From Staphylococcus americanisciuri (lineage in GTDB: Bacteria; Bacillota; Bacilli; Staphylococcales; Staphylococcaceae), in assembly GCF_024814435.1 (NCBI RefSeq), contig NZ_JANUXY010000006.1, positions 62,001 to 126,000 on the forward strand: a stretch of DNA of 64,000 nt, in the 5' to 3' direction. Position numbers and translations under genes: made by a program. Numbering within the stretch: the stretch's first letter is position 1; every line of letters begins with the position of its first letter. Positions 49,217 to 57,390 of this stretch are shown here, in pieces. The notes beneath the pieces were generated by a model. The model saw only the letters and a program-made list of their open reading frames with translations, did no database searches and was not told the origin of the DNA.

Positions 49217-49257
49217 AAAAAAAGCGGTACACATTGAAAACGTGTAACGCTTTTTTA
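49217..49257. terminator. Bidirectional terminator between the DUF4064 and DUF1054 genes
   Basis: AAAAAAGCGGTACAC and GTGTAACGCTTTTTT arms with one mismatch, A-run and T-run on each side, between two convergent genes. Confidence 0.85.
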
Positions 49258-49262
49258 TATTT

Positions 49263-49874
49263 TTAGCGATAAAACTTCAATAAATAATCAAAGGTTTCCT
49301 CTAAATAAGCAAGAAATGCATCATCATCTTTTAATACTTCTGCATCTGGTGTAAGCGAGCGGGCTACGAAAAATTCGCCTTTCTTAACATTTTTTGTACG
49401 AGCAATCCCTTTTTCAACCTCTTCCTGTGCCAAATGACTAATTTTAGACTTATCTGGTTTCGTGTGGTCGAGTGAGATTTGGAAATCTGGAGGTAAAGTC
49501 ATTAATGTGTCTATATGTTTCTCAAATACTTCAACATCTTTTGCTTTGTTTGAATCTTCGTGCATCATACCGTACATGACGAACAGATGATCTTCAAACA
49601 AGCCGATTTGAAAGTGCGGTATCATTTTGTATCCTCGTGCATTCGTTGCGATAGCGACCCAAGTATCTTTAGGCGGATTAACCGTGCGTCGAGCATGTTT
49701 GGCGACATGTGGATAGAACTTATCACCAGTAAGTGTTTCTAAATAGTCAGCAAAGTATGTACCGAGTGCACGGAGTTGTGGACGGATGTGTGCATCAAGT
49801 GCTGCCATACGTTCTGCTAAACCATCGACTTCAAAAACTTTAAAAGCTTGCTTATTGAATGTATAACGTACCAA
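49263..49874 (-). CDS. DUF1054 (UPF0637) family protein
   Basis: Conserved Firmicutes protein of unknown function, 203 residues, soluble, alpha/beta. Family segments: FKVFEVDGLAERMAAL, HVAKHARRTVNPPKDTWVAI, HFQIGLFEDHLFVMYGMMHE, and FFVARSLTPDAEVL. The start is TTG 49874, with GGGAGGGAG about 5 bases upstream; the start MVRYTFNKQAFKVF fits the family. It is transcribed alone and divergent from the inositol monophosphatase gene. Confidence 0.9.
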   Translation of the reverse strand: MVRYTFNKQAFKVFEVDGLAERMAALDAHIRPQLRALGTYFADYLETLTGDKFYPHVAKHARRTVNPPKDTWVAIATNARGYKMIPHFQIGLFEDHLFVMYGMMHEDSNKAKDVEVFEKHIDTLMTLPPDFQISLDHTKPDKSKISHLAQEEVEKGIARTKNVKKGEFFVARSLTPDAEVLKDDDAFLAYLEETFDYLLKFYR

Positions 49875-49989
49875 AAGGGCTCCCTCCCAATATGTATATT
49901 AGAATGATTTTATTGTAGCATATCTCAAAGCCTGTCACATTCATCTTACACCATTTTGATGTATAATATAGGCGATAGGAGTGAGTGTG

Positions 49990-50805
49990 ATGCATTTATA
50001 TGATTATGCCAAAGGATTGGTATTAGAAGCTGGCAATCATTTACGTCAGTGGATGACTGAAGCCATAGATATAGAAACGAAATCTAATCCTAATGATCTC
50101 GTGACGAATGTTGATAAAGCGGTAGAACAATTTTTAGTTGACCAAATTAAAGAAACATATCCGCAACATCAAATAATAGGTGAAGAAGGTCACGGACACA
50201 ATCTGACAACATTAGAAGGTATTACTTGGGTTATTGATCCCATTGATGGAACATTAAACTTTGTTCATCAAGGTGCGAATTTTGCTATTTCGGTAGGTGT
50301 TTTCAAAAATGGTGAGCCGTATGCAGGTTTTGTTTATGATGTTATGGCTGATACGCTATATCATGCGAAAGCTGGATTTGGTGCATATCGGAATGAAACA
50401 TTGCTTGAACGTATTCCTGATACGCAACTGGCACAGAGTTTGGTTGGTATGAATGCGAATTGGTTAGCAGGTAAAAAAATAACGCCTGTATTAATGCCAA
50501 TTATTCGTGATTCAAGAAGTTCGCGCGCATATGGCTCTGCAGCGTTAGAAATTGTACATGTGGCAACGGGGCAATTAGGAGCATACATCACGCCCCGCTT
50601 ACAACCATGGGACTTTGCCGGTGGGATGATTATTCTTGAGGAAGTGGGGGGAATCGCTACGAACTTTGTTGGGCAGCCATTAGCGATTACGCATCCGGAT
50701 TCGGTTATTGTAGGAAACAAAGAGATTCATAAGACCATATTACAAGAATATATGAAACCACATGAGGACTTTTTAGCACCTTGGCATGAGCATTATCAAG
50801 GTTAA
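49990..50805 (+). CDS. Inositol monophosphatase family protein
   Basis: Mg2+- or Li+-sensitive phosphatase of the SuhB type. It has 271 residues from ATG 49990, which is 8 bases after AGGAG; the GTG at 49981 overlaps that site. Metal motifs: GEEGHG (Glu pair), WVIDPIDGTLNFVH (Asp cluster), and QPWDFAGGMIILEEVGG (final Asp). In staphylococci the physiological substrate is not settled: inositol phosphate, phosphoadenosine phosphate or another sugar phosphate are possible. A strong terminator follows. Confidence 0.92.
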   Translation: MHLYDYAKGLVLEAGNHLRQWMTEAIDIETKSNPNDLVTNVDKAVEQFLVDQIKETYPQHQIIGEEGHGHNLTTLEGITWVIDPIDGTLNFVHQGANFAISVGVFKNGEPYAGFVYDVMADTLYHAKAGFGAYRNETLLERIPDTQLAQSLVGMNANWLAGKKITPVLMPIIRDSRSSRAYGSAALEIVHVATGQLGAYITPRLQPWDFAGGMIILEEVGGIATNFVGQPLAITHPDSVIVGNKEIHKTILQEYMKPHEDFLAPWHEHYQG

Positions 50806-50823
50806 TCATGATCGAAAAGCAAA

Positions 50824-50870
50824 AGAGAGAAGTATGAGCGATGTTACTCTGTCATACTTCTCTCTTGATT
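50824..50870. terminator. Bidirectional terminator between the inositol monophosphatase gene and ylaF
   Basis: AGAGAGAAGTATGA (50824-50837) and TCATACTTCTCTCT (50852-50865) are perfect 14-base arms between convergent genes. Confidence 0.85.
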
Positions 50871-50888
50871 GTTATATGGTGCGTGGTG

Positions 50889-51074
50889 TTATAACCAGTC
50901 GTTCTCACGATATTTCTTCTTTAAACTAAAACCATATCCGAACGTTGCCATCATTAACACGAAAGTAATGATCATCCATAAAAGACTTCCAGCAGCAATG
51001 GCAAAACTAAACATTGTTAAAAAGAAAACGGCAATAATCGCCAAAACAAGAAAAATAGTTTTAGATTTTTGCAT
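50889..51074 (-). CDS. DUF5325 family small membrane protein (YlaF-like)
   Basis: Peptide of 61 residues with two membrane helices (about 6-27 and 29-47) and a basic C-terminus (KKKYREN). The start ATG 51074 lies 6 bases after GAGGTGGGG. In B. subtilis ylaF likewise lies beside typA (ylaG), and this stretch (ylaF, typA, ylaI, ylaL, ylaN, ftsW, pycA, ctaA, ctaB) keeps that order. Function unknown. Confidence 0.78.
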   Translation of the reverse strand: MQKSKTIFLVLAIIAVFFLTMFSFAIAAGSLLWMIITFVLMMATFGYGFSLKKKYRENDWL

Positions 51075-51171
51075 GCTTAACCCCACCTCATTGTTTCATC
51101 TGTGCATATATATGATATAATAAACAAGTTACAAAAGAAAGTGGCAATTTACTCATGAAAGGAATTACAGT

Positions 51172-53019
51172 ATGACAAGTAGAAGAGAAGATGTGCGCAA
51201 CATTGCGATTATTGCTCACGTAGACCATGGTAAAACAACATTGGTCGATGAATTATTAAAACAATCAGGTATTTTCCGTGAGAACGAGCATGTTGAAGAA
51301 CGTGCAATGGACTCGAATGATATTGAAAGAGAACGTGGTATTACGATCCTAGCGAAAAATACTGCGATCAATTATAAAGGAACACGTATTAACATCTTGG
51401 ATACACCAGGACACGCTGATTTTGGTGGCGAAGTAGAACGTATTATGAAAATGGTAGACGGTGTTGTACTCGTTGTAGACGCATATGAAGGTACGATGCC
51501 ACAAACACGTTTTGTATTAAAGAAGGCATTAGAACAGGATTTAAAACCAGTTGTAGTAGTGAATAAAATTGATAAGCCATCAGCTCGCCCAGAAGGTGTG
51601 GTCGATGAAGTATTAGACCTATTTATCGAGTTAGATGCCAATGATGAACAATTAGAGTTCCCAGTGGTATATGCATCAGCTGTTAATGGTACAGCAAGCC
51701 TTGACTCAGACAAACAAGATGAGAACATGCAATGTTTATACGAAACAATTTTAGACTATGTACCAGCACCGATTGACAACCGTGACGAACCATTACAGTT
51801 TCAACCTGCTTTGTTAGACTATAATGACTATGTGGGGCGTATTGGTATTGGACGTGTATTCCGCGGTACAATTAAAGTCGGTGATAGTGTATCATTATTG
51901 AAGTTAGATGGTTCTGTGAAAAACTTCCGTGTGACGAAAATCTTTGGTTTCTTCGGCTTAAAACGTGAAGAAATTCAAGAAGCGTATGCAGGGGACTTAA
52001 TTGCAGTATCTGGTATGGAAGATATTAACGTTGGTGAAACAATCACGCCACAAGATACTCAAGAGCCATTGCCAGTATTACGCATTGATGAACCAACATT
52101 AGAAATGACGTTCCGTGTCAATAACTCACCATTTGCAGGTCGTGAAGGTCAGTTCGTAACAGCACGTCAAATTCAAGAGCGTTTGGATACGCAACTTGAG
52201 ACAGATGTGTCATTAAAAGTAACGCCGACAGACTCTCCAGATGCATGGACAGTGGCAGGGCGTGGAGAATTACATTTATCAATTTTAATTGAAAATATGC
52301 GTCGTGAAGGTTTCGAATTACAAGTATCGAAACCACAAGTTATTTTGAAAGACATCGATGGCGAATTGCATGAACCATTTGAACGCGTACAAGCAGAAGT
52401 ACCTGAAGAATATGCGGGTGCGATTATTGAGTCGTTAGGTCAACGTAAAGGTGAAATGGTCGATATGGTAACGACTGATAATGGATTGACACGCTTAATT
52501 TTCAATGTACCTGCACGTGGCTTAATCGGTTACACAACTGAATTCATGTCAATGACACGTGGTTATGGTATTATTAACCATACATTTGATGAGTTCCGTC
52601 CACGTATTAAAGGACGTTTAGGTGGTCGTCGTAATGGTGTACTTGTGTCAATGGATCAAGGTAGTGCAAGTGAGTATGCTATTTTAGGTTTAGAAGACCG
52701 TGGTATCAACTTCATGGAACCAGGTACAGAAGTGTATGAAGGTATGATTGTCGGTCAAAATAACCGTGAAAATGACTTAACTGTGAATATTACAAAAGTA
52801 AAGCATCAAACCAACGTCCGTTCAGCAACGAAAGATCAAACGGAAACAATGAAAAAACCACGTATTATGTCACTTGAAGAAGCGCTTGAGTTTATCAATG
52901 ATGACGAATTAGTGGAAGTAACACCTGAAAATGTGCGTTTAAGAAAAAAAATCTTGAACAAAGGACAACGTGAAAAAGAAGCGAAACGCATTAAACAAAT
53001 GATGGAAGATAATGCATAA
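51172..53019 (+). CDS. typA: Ribosome-associated GTPase TypA/BipA
   Basis: Translational GTPase that binds the 70S ribosome and helps 50S assembly and stress adaptation. It has 615 residues. GTPase motifs: AHVDHGKTT (P-loop), RGITI (switch I), DTPGHADF (G3) and NKID (G4). EF-G-like domains II, III and V follow, and the BipA-specific C-terminal domain begins near [25 protein letters not shown] precedes the ATG. It is transcribed alone and ends at a hairpin. Confidence 0.97.
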   Translation: MTSRREDVRNIAIIAHVDHGKTTLVDELLKQSGIFRENEHVEERAMDSNDIERERGITILAKNTAINYKGTRINILDTPGHADFGGEVERIMKMVDGVVLVVDAYEGTMPQTRFVLKKALEQDLKPVVVVNKIDKPSARPEGVVDEVLDLFIELDANDEQLEFPVVYASAVNGTASLDSDKQDENMQCLYETILDYVPAPIDNRDEPLQFQPALLDYNDYVGRIGIGRVFRGTIKVGDSVSLLKLDGSVKNFRVTKIFGFFGLKREEIQEAYAGDLIAVSGMEDINVGETITPQDTQEPLPVLRIDEPTLEMTFRVNNSPFAGREGQFVTARQIQERLDTQLETDVSLKVTPTDSPDAWTVAGRGELHLSILIENMRREGFELQVSKPQVILKDIDGELHEPFERVQAEVPEEYAGAIIESLGQRKGEMVDMVTTDNGLTRLIFNVPARGLIGYTTEFMSMTRGYGIINHTFDEFRPRIKGRLGGRRNGVLVSMDQGSASEYAILGLEDRGINFMEPGTEVYEGMIVGQNNRENDLTVNITKVKHQTNVRSATKDQTETMKKPRIMSLEEALEFINDDELVEVTPENVRLRKKILNKGQREKEAKRIKQMMEDNA

Positions 53020-53040
53020 TATCACGATATATTTAAATTC

Positions 53041-53080
53041 GGCTACTAGGTAAATTCATTTACTTAGTAGCTGTTTTTAT
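53041..53080 (+). terminator. typA terminator
   Basis: GCTACTAGGTAAA pairs with TTTACTTAGTAGC (one bulge or wobble), followed by TGTTTTTATTTT. Confidence 0.85.
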
Positions 53081-53163
53081 TTTGTGCTATGAGTAGAAAA
53101 CTTGATTTAAAAAGAGGGGTGATTTAGTATAAGGAATCAGATTGATAGATAAAATTTTTAGTT

Positions 53164-53177
53164 TTTTTGTACAAAAA
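53164..53177. promoter_or_regulatory. Palindrome upstream of the flavin oxidoreductase gene
   Basis: TTTTTGTACAAAAA is a perfect 14-base palindrome about 40 bases before the start codon, flanked by a looser A/T-rich dyad. It could be the operator of a quinone- or thiol-sensing repressor; the regulator is not identified. Confidence 0.4.
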
Positions 53178-53217
53178 TTAGAATTTTTAACCGTATGATT
53201 TTAGGAGGATGTTCAAC

Positions 53218-54342
53218 ATGAAAGAAGCATTTCAACCGCTGTTTCAACCACTTGCTCTTGCCAATGGAAGTACGTTAAAAAATCGTTTTGTTCTTGCCCC
53301 ATTAACACATACGATTTCAAATGAGAATGGAACAGTGTCTGACCGTGAAGTTGCTTATATGGATTCACGTACAAAAGGAATCGGACTTGCGATAACAGCT
53401 GCAAGTTATACGAATGTTGAAGGGCAAGCTTTTCCAGGGCAACCCTCTATATCTAAACAAGATGATATTGAAGGATTACGACGCATTGCAGAGACGATTA
53501 AACGGAATGGTGCGAAAGCAATTGTCCAGATTCATCATGGTGGTGTCAAAGCGTTACCTGAGTTTGTGCCTAATGGAGATGTCAAAGGACCTAGTGAGGT
53601 TGAGACGCTTGGCTTTGGTCAAAGTGTGTCACATCATGCACGTGCTATGACAGGTGAAGAGATTTATCAAGCGATTGCAGACTTTGGTCGTGCAACGTCA
53701 TTAGCAATTCAAGCAGGTTTTGATGGCGTTGAAATACATGGCGCTAATCATTATTTGATTCACCAATTTTTCTCTCCATACTATAACCGTCGTGAAGATA
53801 TGTGGGGCGAGCCACTTAGATTCCCTATAGCTGTAGTAGATGAAGTGATACGTGTTGTGAATGAAGAAAACCCTGAAGACTTTATTATTGGTTACCGCTT
53901 CTCACCGGAAGAAGCGGAATCCCCAGGTATTACCATGTCGCGTACAAAGTGTTTGGTGAATGCATTAATTGAGAAACCGATAGATTATTTGCATGTATCT
54001 TTAGGAGATATCCATTCGTTAACACGTGAGGGAGAATATCAAGGTGAGAAGCGTATCTCATTGTTGTTAGACTGGATTGATAATCGTATGCCATTGATTG
54101 GTATCGGCTCTATATTTAACGGGCAAGATGTATTAGATGCACATGCAACAGGTGTGCCGCTTATTGCATTAGGACGTGGTATGTTATTTGATCCAGCATT
54201 TGTTGAAAAGATTGAAGCAGGACAAGAAGCTGACATTATTGATTATTTTGATTCTGACAGAGAAGATAAACATCAGTTACCCGAAGAACTCTGGCAAGCA
54301 TTTGCGACAGGTCATTATCCATCACCGCAGAAAAAAAGCTAA
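53218..54342 (+). CDS. NADH-dependent flavin oxidoreductase (Old Yellow Enzyme family)
   Basis: FMN-dependent oxidoreductase that reduces activated C=C bonds of electrophiles, or flavins. It has 374 residues from ATG 53218; the ATG at 53209 abuts the AGGAGG and is rejected. TIM-barrel signatures: LKNRFVLAPLTH (FMN contact), QIHHGGVKAL, HGANHYLIHQFFSPYYNRR (substrate His/Asn and Tyr) and PLIALGRGMLFDPAF (phosphate site). It lies between typA and ylaI. The yla order is otherwise kept, so it may be an insertion. It has its own leader with a palindrome and a shared terminator. Confidence 0.92.
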   Translation: MKEAFQPLFQPLALANGSTLKNRFVLAPLTHTISNENGTVSDREVAYMDSRTKGIGLAITAASYTNVEGQAFPGQPSISKQDDIEGLRRIAETIKRNGAKAIVQIHHGGVKALPEFVPNGDVKGPSEVETLGFGQSVSHHARAMTGEEIYQAIADFGRATSLAIQAGFDGVEIHGANHYLIHQFFSPYYNRREDMWGEPLRFPIAVVDEVIRVVNEENPEDFIIGYRFSPEEAESPGITMSRTKCLVNALIEKPIDYLHVSLGDIHSLTREGEYQGEKRISLLLDWIDNRMPLIGIGSIFNGQDVLDAHATGVPLIALGRGMLFDPAFVEKIEAGQEADIIDYFDSDREDKHQLPEELWQAFATGHYPSPQKKS

Positions 54343-54346
54343 AAAT

Positions 54347-54386
54347 AAAAAGTCATGATGCACACGTTCAGGCATCATGGCTTTTT
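54347..54386. terminator. Bidirectional terminator between the flavin oxidoreductase gene and ylaI
   Basis: AAAAAGTCATGATG (54347-54360) pairs with GCATCATGGCTTTTT (54372-54386), with a wobble. On the minus strand its first arm lies inside the last codons of ylaI. Confidence 0.85.
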
Positions 54387-54556
54387 GTTTCGTGATAATA
54401 AGGTTTTGAGGGGCGTTGTCTAGGCGTATCCAAACGACTTTTACATTCATCGCACATAAAGGTTCTAATCGGATTGTTTTGTAACTGTTTGGCAAGTAAT
54501 GTATTTTCGTCAAGCATCACATCAGTGTCACAAATGATACAAGTGACTTTGCGCAT
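54368..54556 (-). CDS. YlaI-like zinc-ribbon protein
   Basis: Peptide of 62 residues with two Cys pairs, CIIC (6-9) and CDEC (35-38), which would bind one zinc; this is the DUF2197/YlaI type. The C-terminus is basic and His-containing (RPSKPYYHETKSHDA). GAGGTG precedes the ATG 54556, which is 3 bases after the stop of the YlaL-like gene, so both are one transcript. Function unknown; B. subtilis has ylaI in the same neighbourhood. Confidence 0.82.
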   Translation of the reverse strand: MRKVTCIICDTDVMLDENTLLAKQLQNNPIRTFMCDECKSRLDTPRQRPSKPYYHETKSHDA

Positions 54557-54559
54557 GAT

Positions 54560-55042
54560 TTATAGCACCTCAATATGTGTCACATGTTGGAATTGATATT
54601 GGTAACCTTCATCCGATGTGTAAATAAAGCTATCTACGCCACTATCTTCATAAAGACGTTTACCATCTTTAGCGAATTGGAAGAACAAATAAGGTAGCAA
54701 TGAGAATGGCACATCAATATGAGCTGAATCATTCGATAAGCGAATTGTTGTCGCTTCATCATGGGGCTCTGCATTTTTGAAAAATGGCATCATATTAATG
54801 ACAAAAGAACCATTTAAGACAGCGCGTTTTTTGTATGCAATCTCTGAATTGAGTGTCGGTGGATTCGTTTGTCCCTCTAAAATAGCGCGATTCCATTCAT
54901 GATTGTCCTCGAACTTAATCGGTTTTTCACCTTCAAATACCCCTTTTTCTAAATCATCAATTGAGATTTTGCGATCATCAAAAATCCAAGTCGTACTATC
55001 CAGTGTAATTGGAAATTTGACAGCACCTTTTATTTGAATCAT
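54560..55042 (-). CDS. YlaL-like conserved protein
   Basis: Soluble conserved protein of 160 residues, mostly beta strand: IKGAVKFPITLDSTTWIFDD at the N-terminus, ISIDDLEKGVFEGEK, and VPFSLLPYLFFQFAKDGKRL. It resembles B. subtilis YlaL, encoded in the same neighbourhood; the assignment is by recalled sequence character and synteny. It heads a two-gene unit with ylaI on the minus strand and is divergent from ylaN. No catalytic motif was recognised. Confidence 0.72.
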   Translation of the reverse strand: MIQIKGAVKFPITLDSTTWIFDDRKISIDDLEKGVFEGEKPIKFEDNHEWNRAILEGQTNPPTLNSEIAYKKRAVLNGSFVINMMPFFKNAEPHDEATTIRLSNDSAHIDVPFSLLPYLFFQFAKDGKRLYEDSGVDSFIYTSDEGYQYQFQHVTHIEVL

Positions 55043-55178
55043 AGTTTATGCACTCCCTTGTTATAGCTAGTTCTATTTTATCATAGATGAAGGGAAGGTC
55101 GTTTGGAATTTACTTGCTTTTTAACAGTGGATAAGATAGAATTTTTACATGAAGATAAATTAATGGGGGGAGTCTGTC

Positions 55179-55454
55179 ATGAGCATGCAACATGATTATA
55201 GAACTGCTGCATATGACCAATTGAACCAAGATGCAGAGCGAATTTTACAATTAATCAAAGTTCAAATAGATAATTTAACGCTACCACAATGTCCATTGTA
55301 TGAGGAAGTATTGGATACACAAATGTATGGTTTACAGAAGGAAGTCAATTTTGCTGTTAATCTGGGCTTAGTTGACCAAGAAGATGGTAAGGCATTGATG
55401 CAACATCTTGAAAGAGAATTATCAAAATTACACGAAGCATTTTTACGCGTTTAA
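55179..55454 (+). CDS. ylaN: YlaN family iron-homeostasis protein
   Basis: Small helical protein of 91 residues (DUF1507): [51 protein letters not shown]. YlaN is conserved in Firmicutes and, in S. aureus and B. subtilis, has been linked to iron(II) binding, Fur control and Fe-S cluster supply. GGGGGAG lies 6 bases before the ATG. It ends at a GGGACA-type terminator and precedes ftsW, the usual order. Confidence 0.9.
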   Translation: MSMQHDYRTAAYDQLNQDAERILQLIKVQIDNLTLPQCPLYEEVLDTQMYGLQKEVNFAVNLGLVDQEDGKALMQHLERELSKLHEAFLRV

Positions 55455-55462
55455 TGATAGGA

Positions 55463-55516
55463 GTGGGACAACATAAACAATGATGTAATAAACGTTTAAG
55501 TTTGTCCCATTTTTAT
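55463..55516 (+). terminator. ylaN terminator (GGGACA-type palindrome)
   Basis: GTGGGACAA (55463-55471) pairs with TTTGTCCCA (about 55501-55509), with inner TAAAC and GTTTA arms, followed by TTTTTATTT. It belongs to the same class as 4387-4437. Confidence 0.85.
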
Positions 55517-55561
55517 TTGTGTCACGTGTAATAAATGTCAAGAATTGGATGTATTGAGTCT

Positions 55562-56785
55562 ATGAATCGAATAAAGAATTCTTTTCGATATATTTTGAGA
55601 TCTTCTAAATATATCGATTTTCCATTATTAATCACATATGTAGCACTTTGTTTGATTGGTCTAACGATGGTGTATAGTGCCAGTATGGTCGCTGCAACTC
55701 GAGGAACACTCACAGGTGGTGTGCCGGTATCTGGTACATACTTTTATATGCGTCAGCTCGTCTATGTTCTTGTGGGATTTGCGATTGTATTTTTTATGTC
55801 ATATATTATGGACGTTCGTATTATAAAAAATCGTAGCGCACAGCTTGGTATGATGGGGATTATCTTATTCTTACTATTTGCGACATTAGCATTCGGTAGT
55901 GAGATTAATGGTTCCAAGAGTTGGCTTAACTTAGGATTTATGAACTTACAGGCATCAGAATTGTTAAAGATTGGAATCATTTTATATGTGCCATATATTA
56001 TTGATCGTAAAAAAATTCAAATACAACAAAATCCAATGGTCATCATTGGGCCGATTATCTTTGTTGGTTTTATTATAAGCCTTGTATTGCTTCAAAAAGA
56101 TATCGGACAAACCTTATTGATTGGTTCGATTTTCTTTTGTATTATCGTATATTCAGGAATAGGCGTTAAGAATCTGCTGAAAATTATTATGTATGCTGTT
56201 CTGGGATTGATAACAGTACTCATCTTTATTATTATTTTTCGCGTAAATATTTTGCCCGCCTATTTAACGGCACGTTTCAGCGCATTGGAAAATCCATTTA
56301 ACTACGAATCAGGAATTGGTTATCATTTGGCAAATTCATTATTAGCTATTGGTAACGGTGGTTTTTTCGGTCGAGGACTTGGCAATAGTGTGATGAAGCT
56401 AGGATATTTGCCGGAACCACATACAGACTTTATCTTTGCGATTATTTGCGAAGAGCTAGGTTTTGTTGGCGCGTTAGTCGTTCTTGTATTGATATATTAT
56501 ATCGTCTATCGTGCGCTGAGCCTTGCATCACATACAGACTCCTATTTCTATAAGCTTGTGTGTGTTGGTATTGCTAGTTATATCGGTATACAAGCATTTG
56601 TTAACTTAGGTGGTATTTCAGGGCTTATCCCTCTAACAGGTGTTCCATTACCATTCATTAGTTTTGGTGGTTCGTCTATGATGAGCTTGAGTATTGCTAT
56701 GGGCTTGCTATTGTTGATAGCTAAGCAGATTAAGTACGAAGAAGCAAGAGAACGATATTATGCTAAGCAACGTTCAAAATATTAA
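55562..56785 (+). CDS. ftsW: Septal peptidoglycan glycosyltransferase FtsW
   Basis: SEDS-family glycosyltransferase that polymerises lipid II at the division septum together with a class B PBP. The start is uncertain: ATG 55562 (407 residues) gives MNRIKNSFRYILRSSKYIDF, close to known FtsW N-termini, but its ribosome site is weak; ATG 55535 would add 9 residues and has none. Ten membrane helices. The FtsW/RodA/SpoVE signature is NSLLAIGNGGFFGRGLG, then GYLPEPHTDFIFA; the catalytic Asp of SEDS proteins lies in the large extracellular loop near KLGYLPEPHTDF. It is followed by a strong terminator. Confidence 0.95.
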   Translation: MNRIKNSFRYILRSSKYIDFPLLITYVALCLIGLTMVYSASMVAATRGTLTGGVPVSGTYFYMRQLVYVLVGFAIVFFMSYIMDVRIIKNRSAQLGMMGIILFLLFATLAFGSEINGSKSWLNLGFMNLQASELLKIGIILYVPYIIDRKKIQIQQNPMVIIGPIIFVGFIISLVLLQKDIGQTLLIGSIFFCIIVYSGIGVKNLLKIIMYAVLGLITVLIFIIIFRVNILPAYLTARFSALENPFNYESGIGYHLANSLLAIGNGGFFGRGLGNSVMKLGYLPEPHTDFIFAIICEELGFVGALVVLVLIYYIVYRALSLASHTDSYFYKLVCVGIASYIGIQAFVNLGGISGLIPLTGVPLPFISFGGSSMMSLSIAMGLLLLIAKQIKYEEARERYYAKQRSKY

Positions 56786-56837
56786 ATAAGGTGTTTCACC
56801 TCTCTTATGATAGAAGTTGAACATCTTTAAGCGACAG

Positions 56838-56886
56838 ACACGATGTTACAAGTGTATCAGATACATTTGTGATGTCGTGTTTTTCA
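56838..56886 (+). terminator. ftsW terminator
   Basis: A near-perfect stem of about 20 pairs (5' arm ACACGATGTTACAA then GTGTATC; 3' arm GATACATTTGTGATGTCGTGT) followed by TTTTTC. Confidence 0.88.
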
Positions 56887-57390
56887 CTTTACTATTCCAG
56901 AGAAGATGGGTTATTAATAGACAAGTACTATTCCAATTGAAAAATGTTATAAAAGGACGTTGCTGAGTATATGTTAAGGACTAAGTTAATTATCTGTTTA
57001 AAGTGGGACAGGCATCTCATTTTCAGTCTTCAACATAAAATCTCAAATTTAAATGGAATGTTTCTATTAATGTCCTGCCTCCTTTACGCTAAAAATGATT
57101 CATTTATAGTTGTATTATTTATGGTTGGTGTTATAACGAACAAATATATTAATTGGAATCTAAAAACAATTATCGACTCACCTTACACTTGTATATATAA
57201 AATTTTGACAATTAAACAAATGCGTTTTAAAATAAGGGTGTTGATTATTTAACATTATCAATAAAGATAACTAAAACTTATCACTATATTGATAATTCCT
57301 TATCCAAAATTATGACACACATAGGGAAGTGAAGGTTACGCTTCAGCAAGCATCACTTTTCAATCACTCATCAAATAGGGGGCTAATGTA
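56887..57390. other. Non-coding leader region before pyc
   Basis: About 500 bases without a credible gene. An ORF frame at 56971-57252 has no ribosome site and overlaps a degenerate GGGACAGG repeat (arms near 57003-57014 and 57072-57084). Near pyc, AAGTGA and TCACTT (about 57327-57357) enclose TGAAG (57330-57334) and CTTCA (57341-57345), giving two overlapping hairpins that cannot form together. The pyc promoter was not clear to me. Confidence 0.45.

Noticed and set aside
56810-56823. 14-base sequence ATAGAAGTTGAACA repeated exactly at 62120-62133
   Set aside because: An exact 14-base match is expected several times by chance in 64 kb, and the flanks do not match.
56971-57252. 93-residue ORF in the gap between ftsW and pyc
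   Set aside because: No ribosome site, residue mix typical of random AT-rich DNA, and it overlaps a degenerate GGGACAGG repeat. Not listed as a gene.
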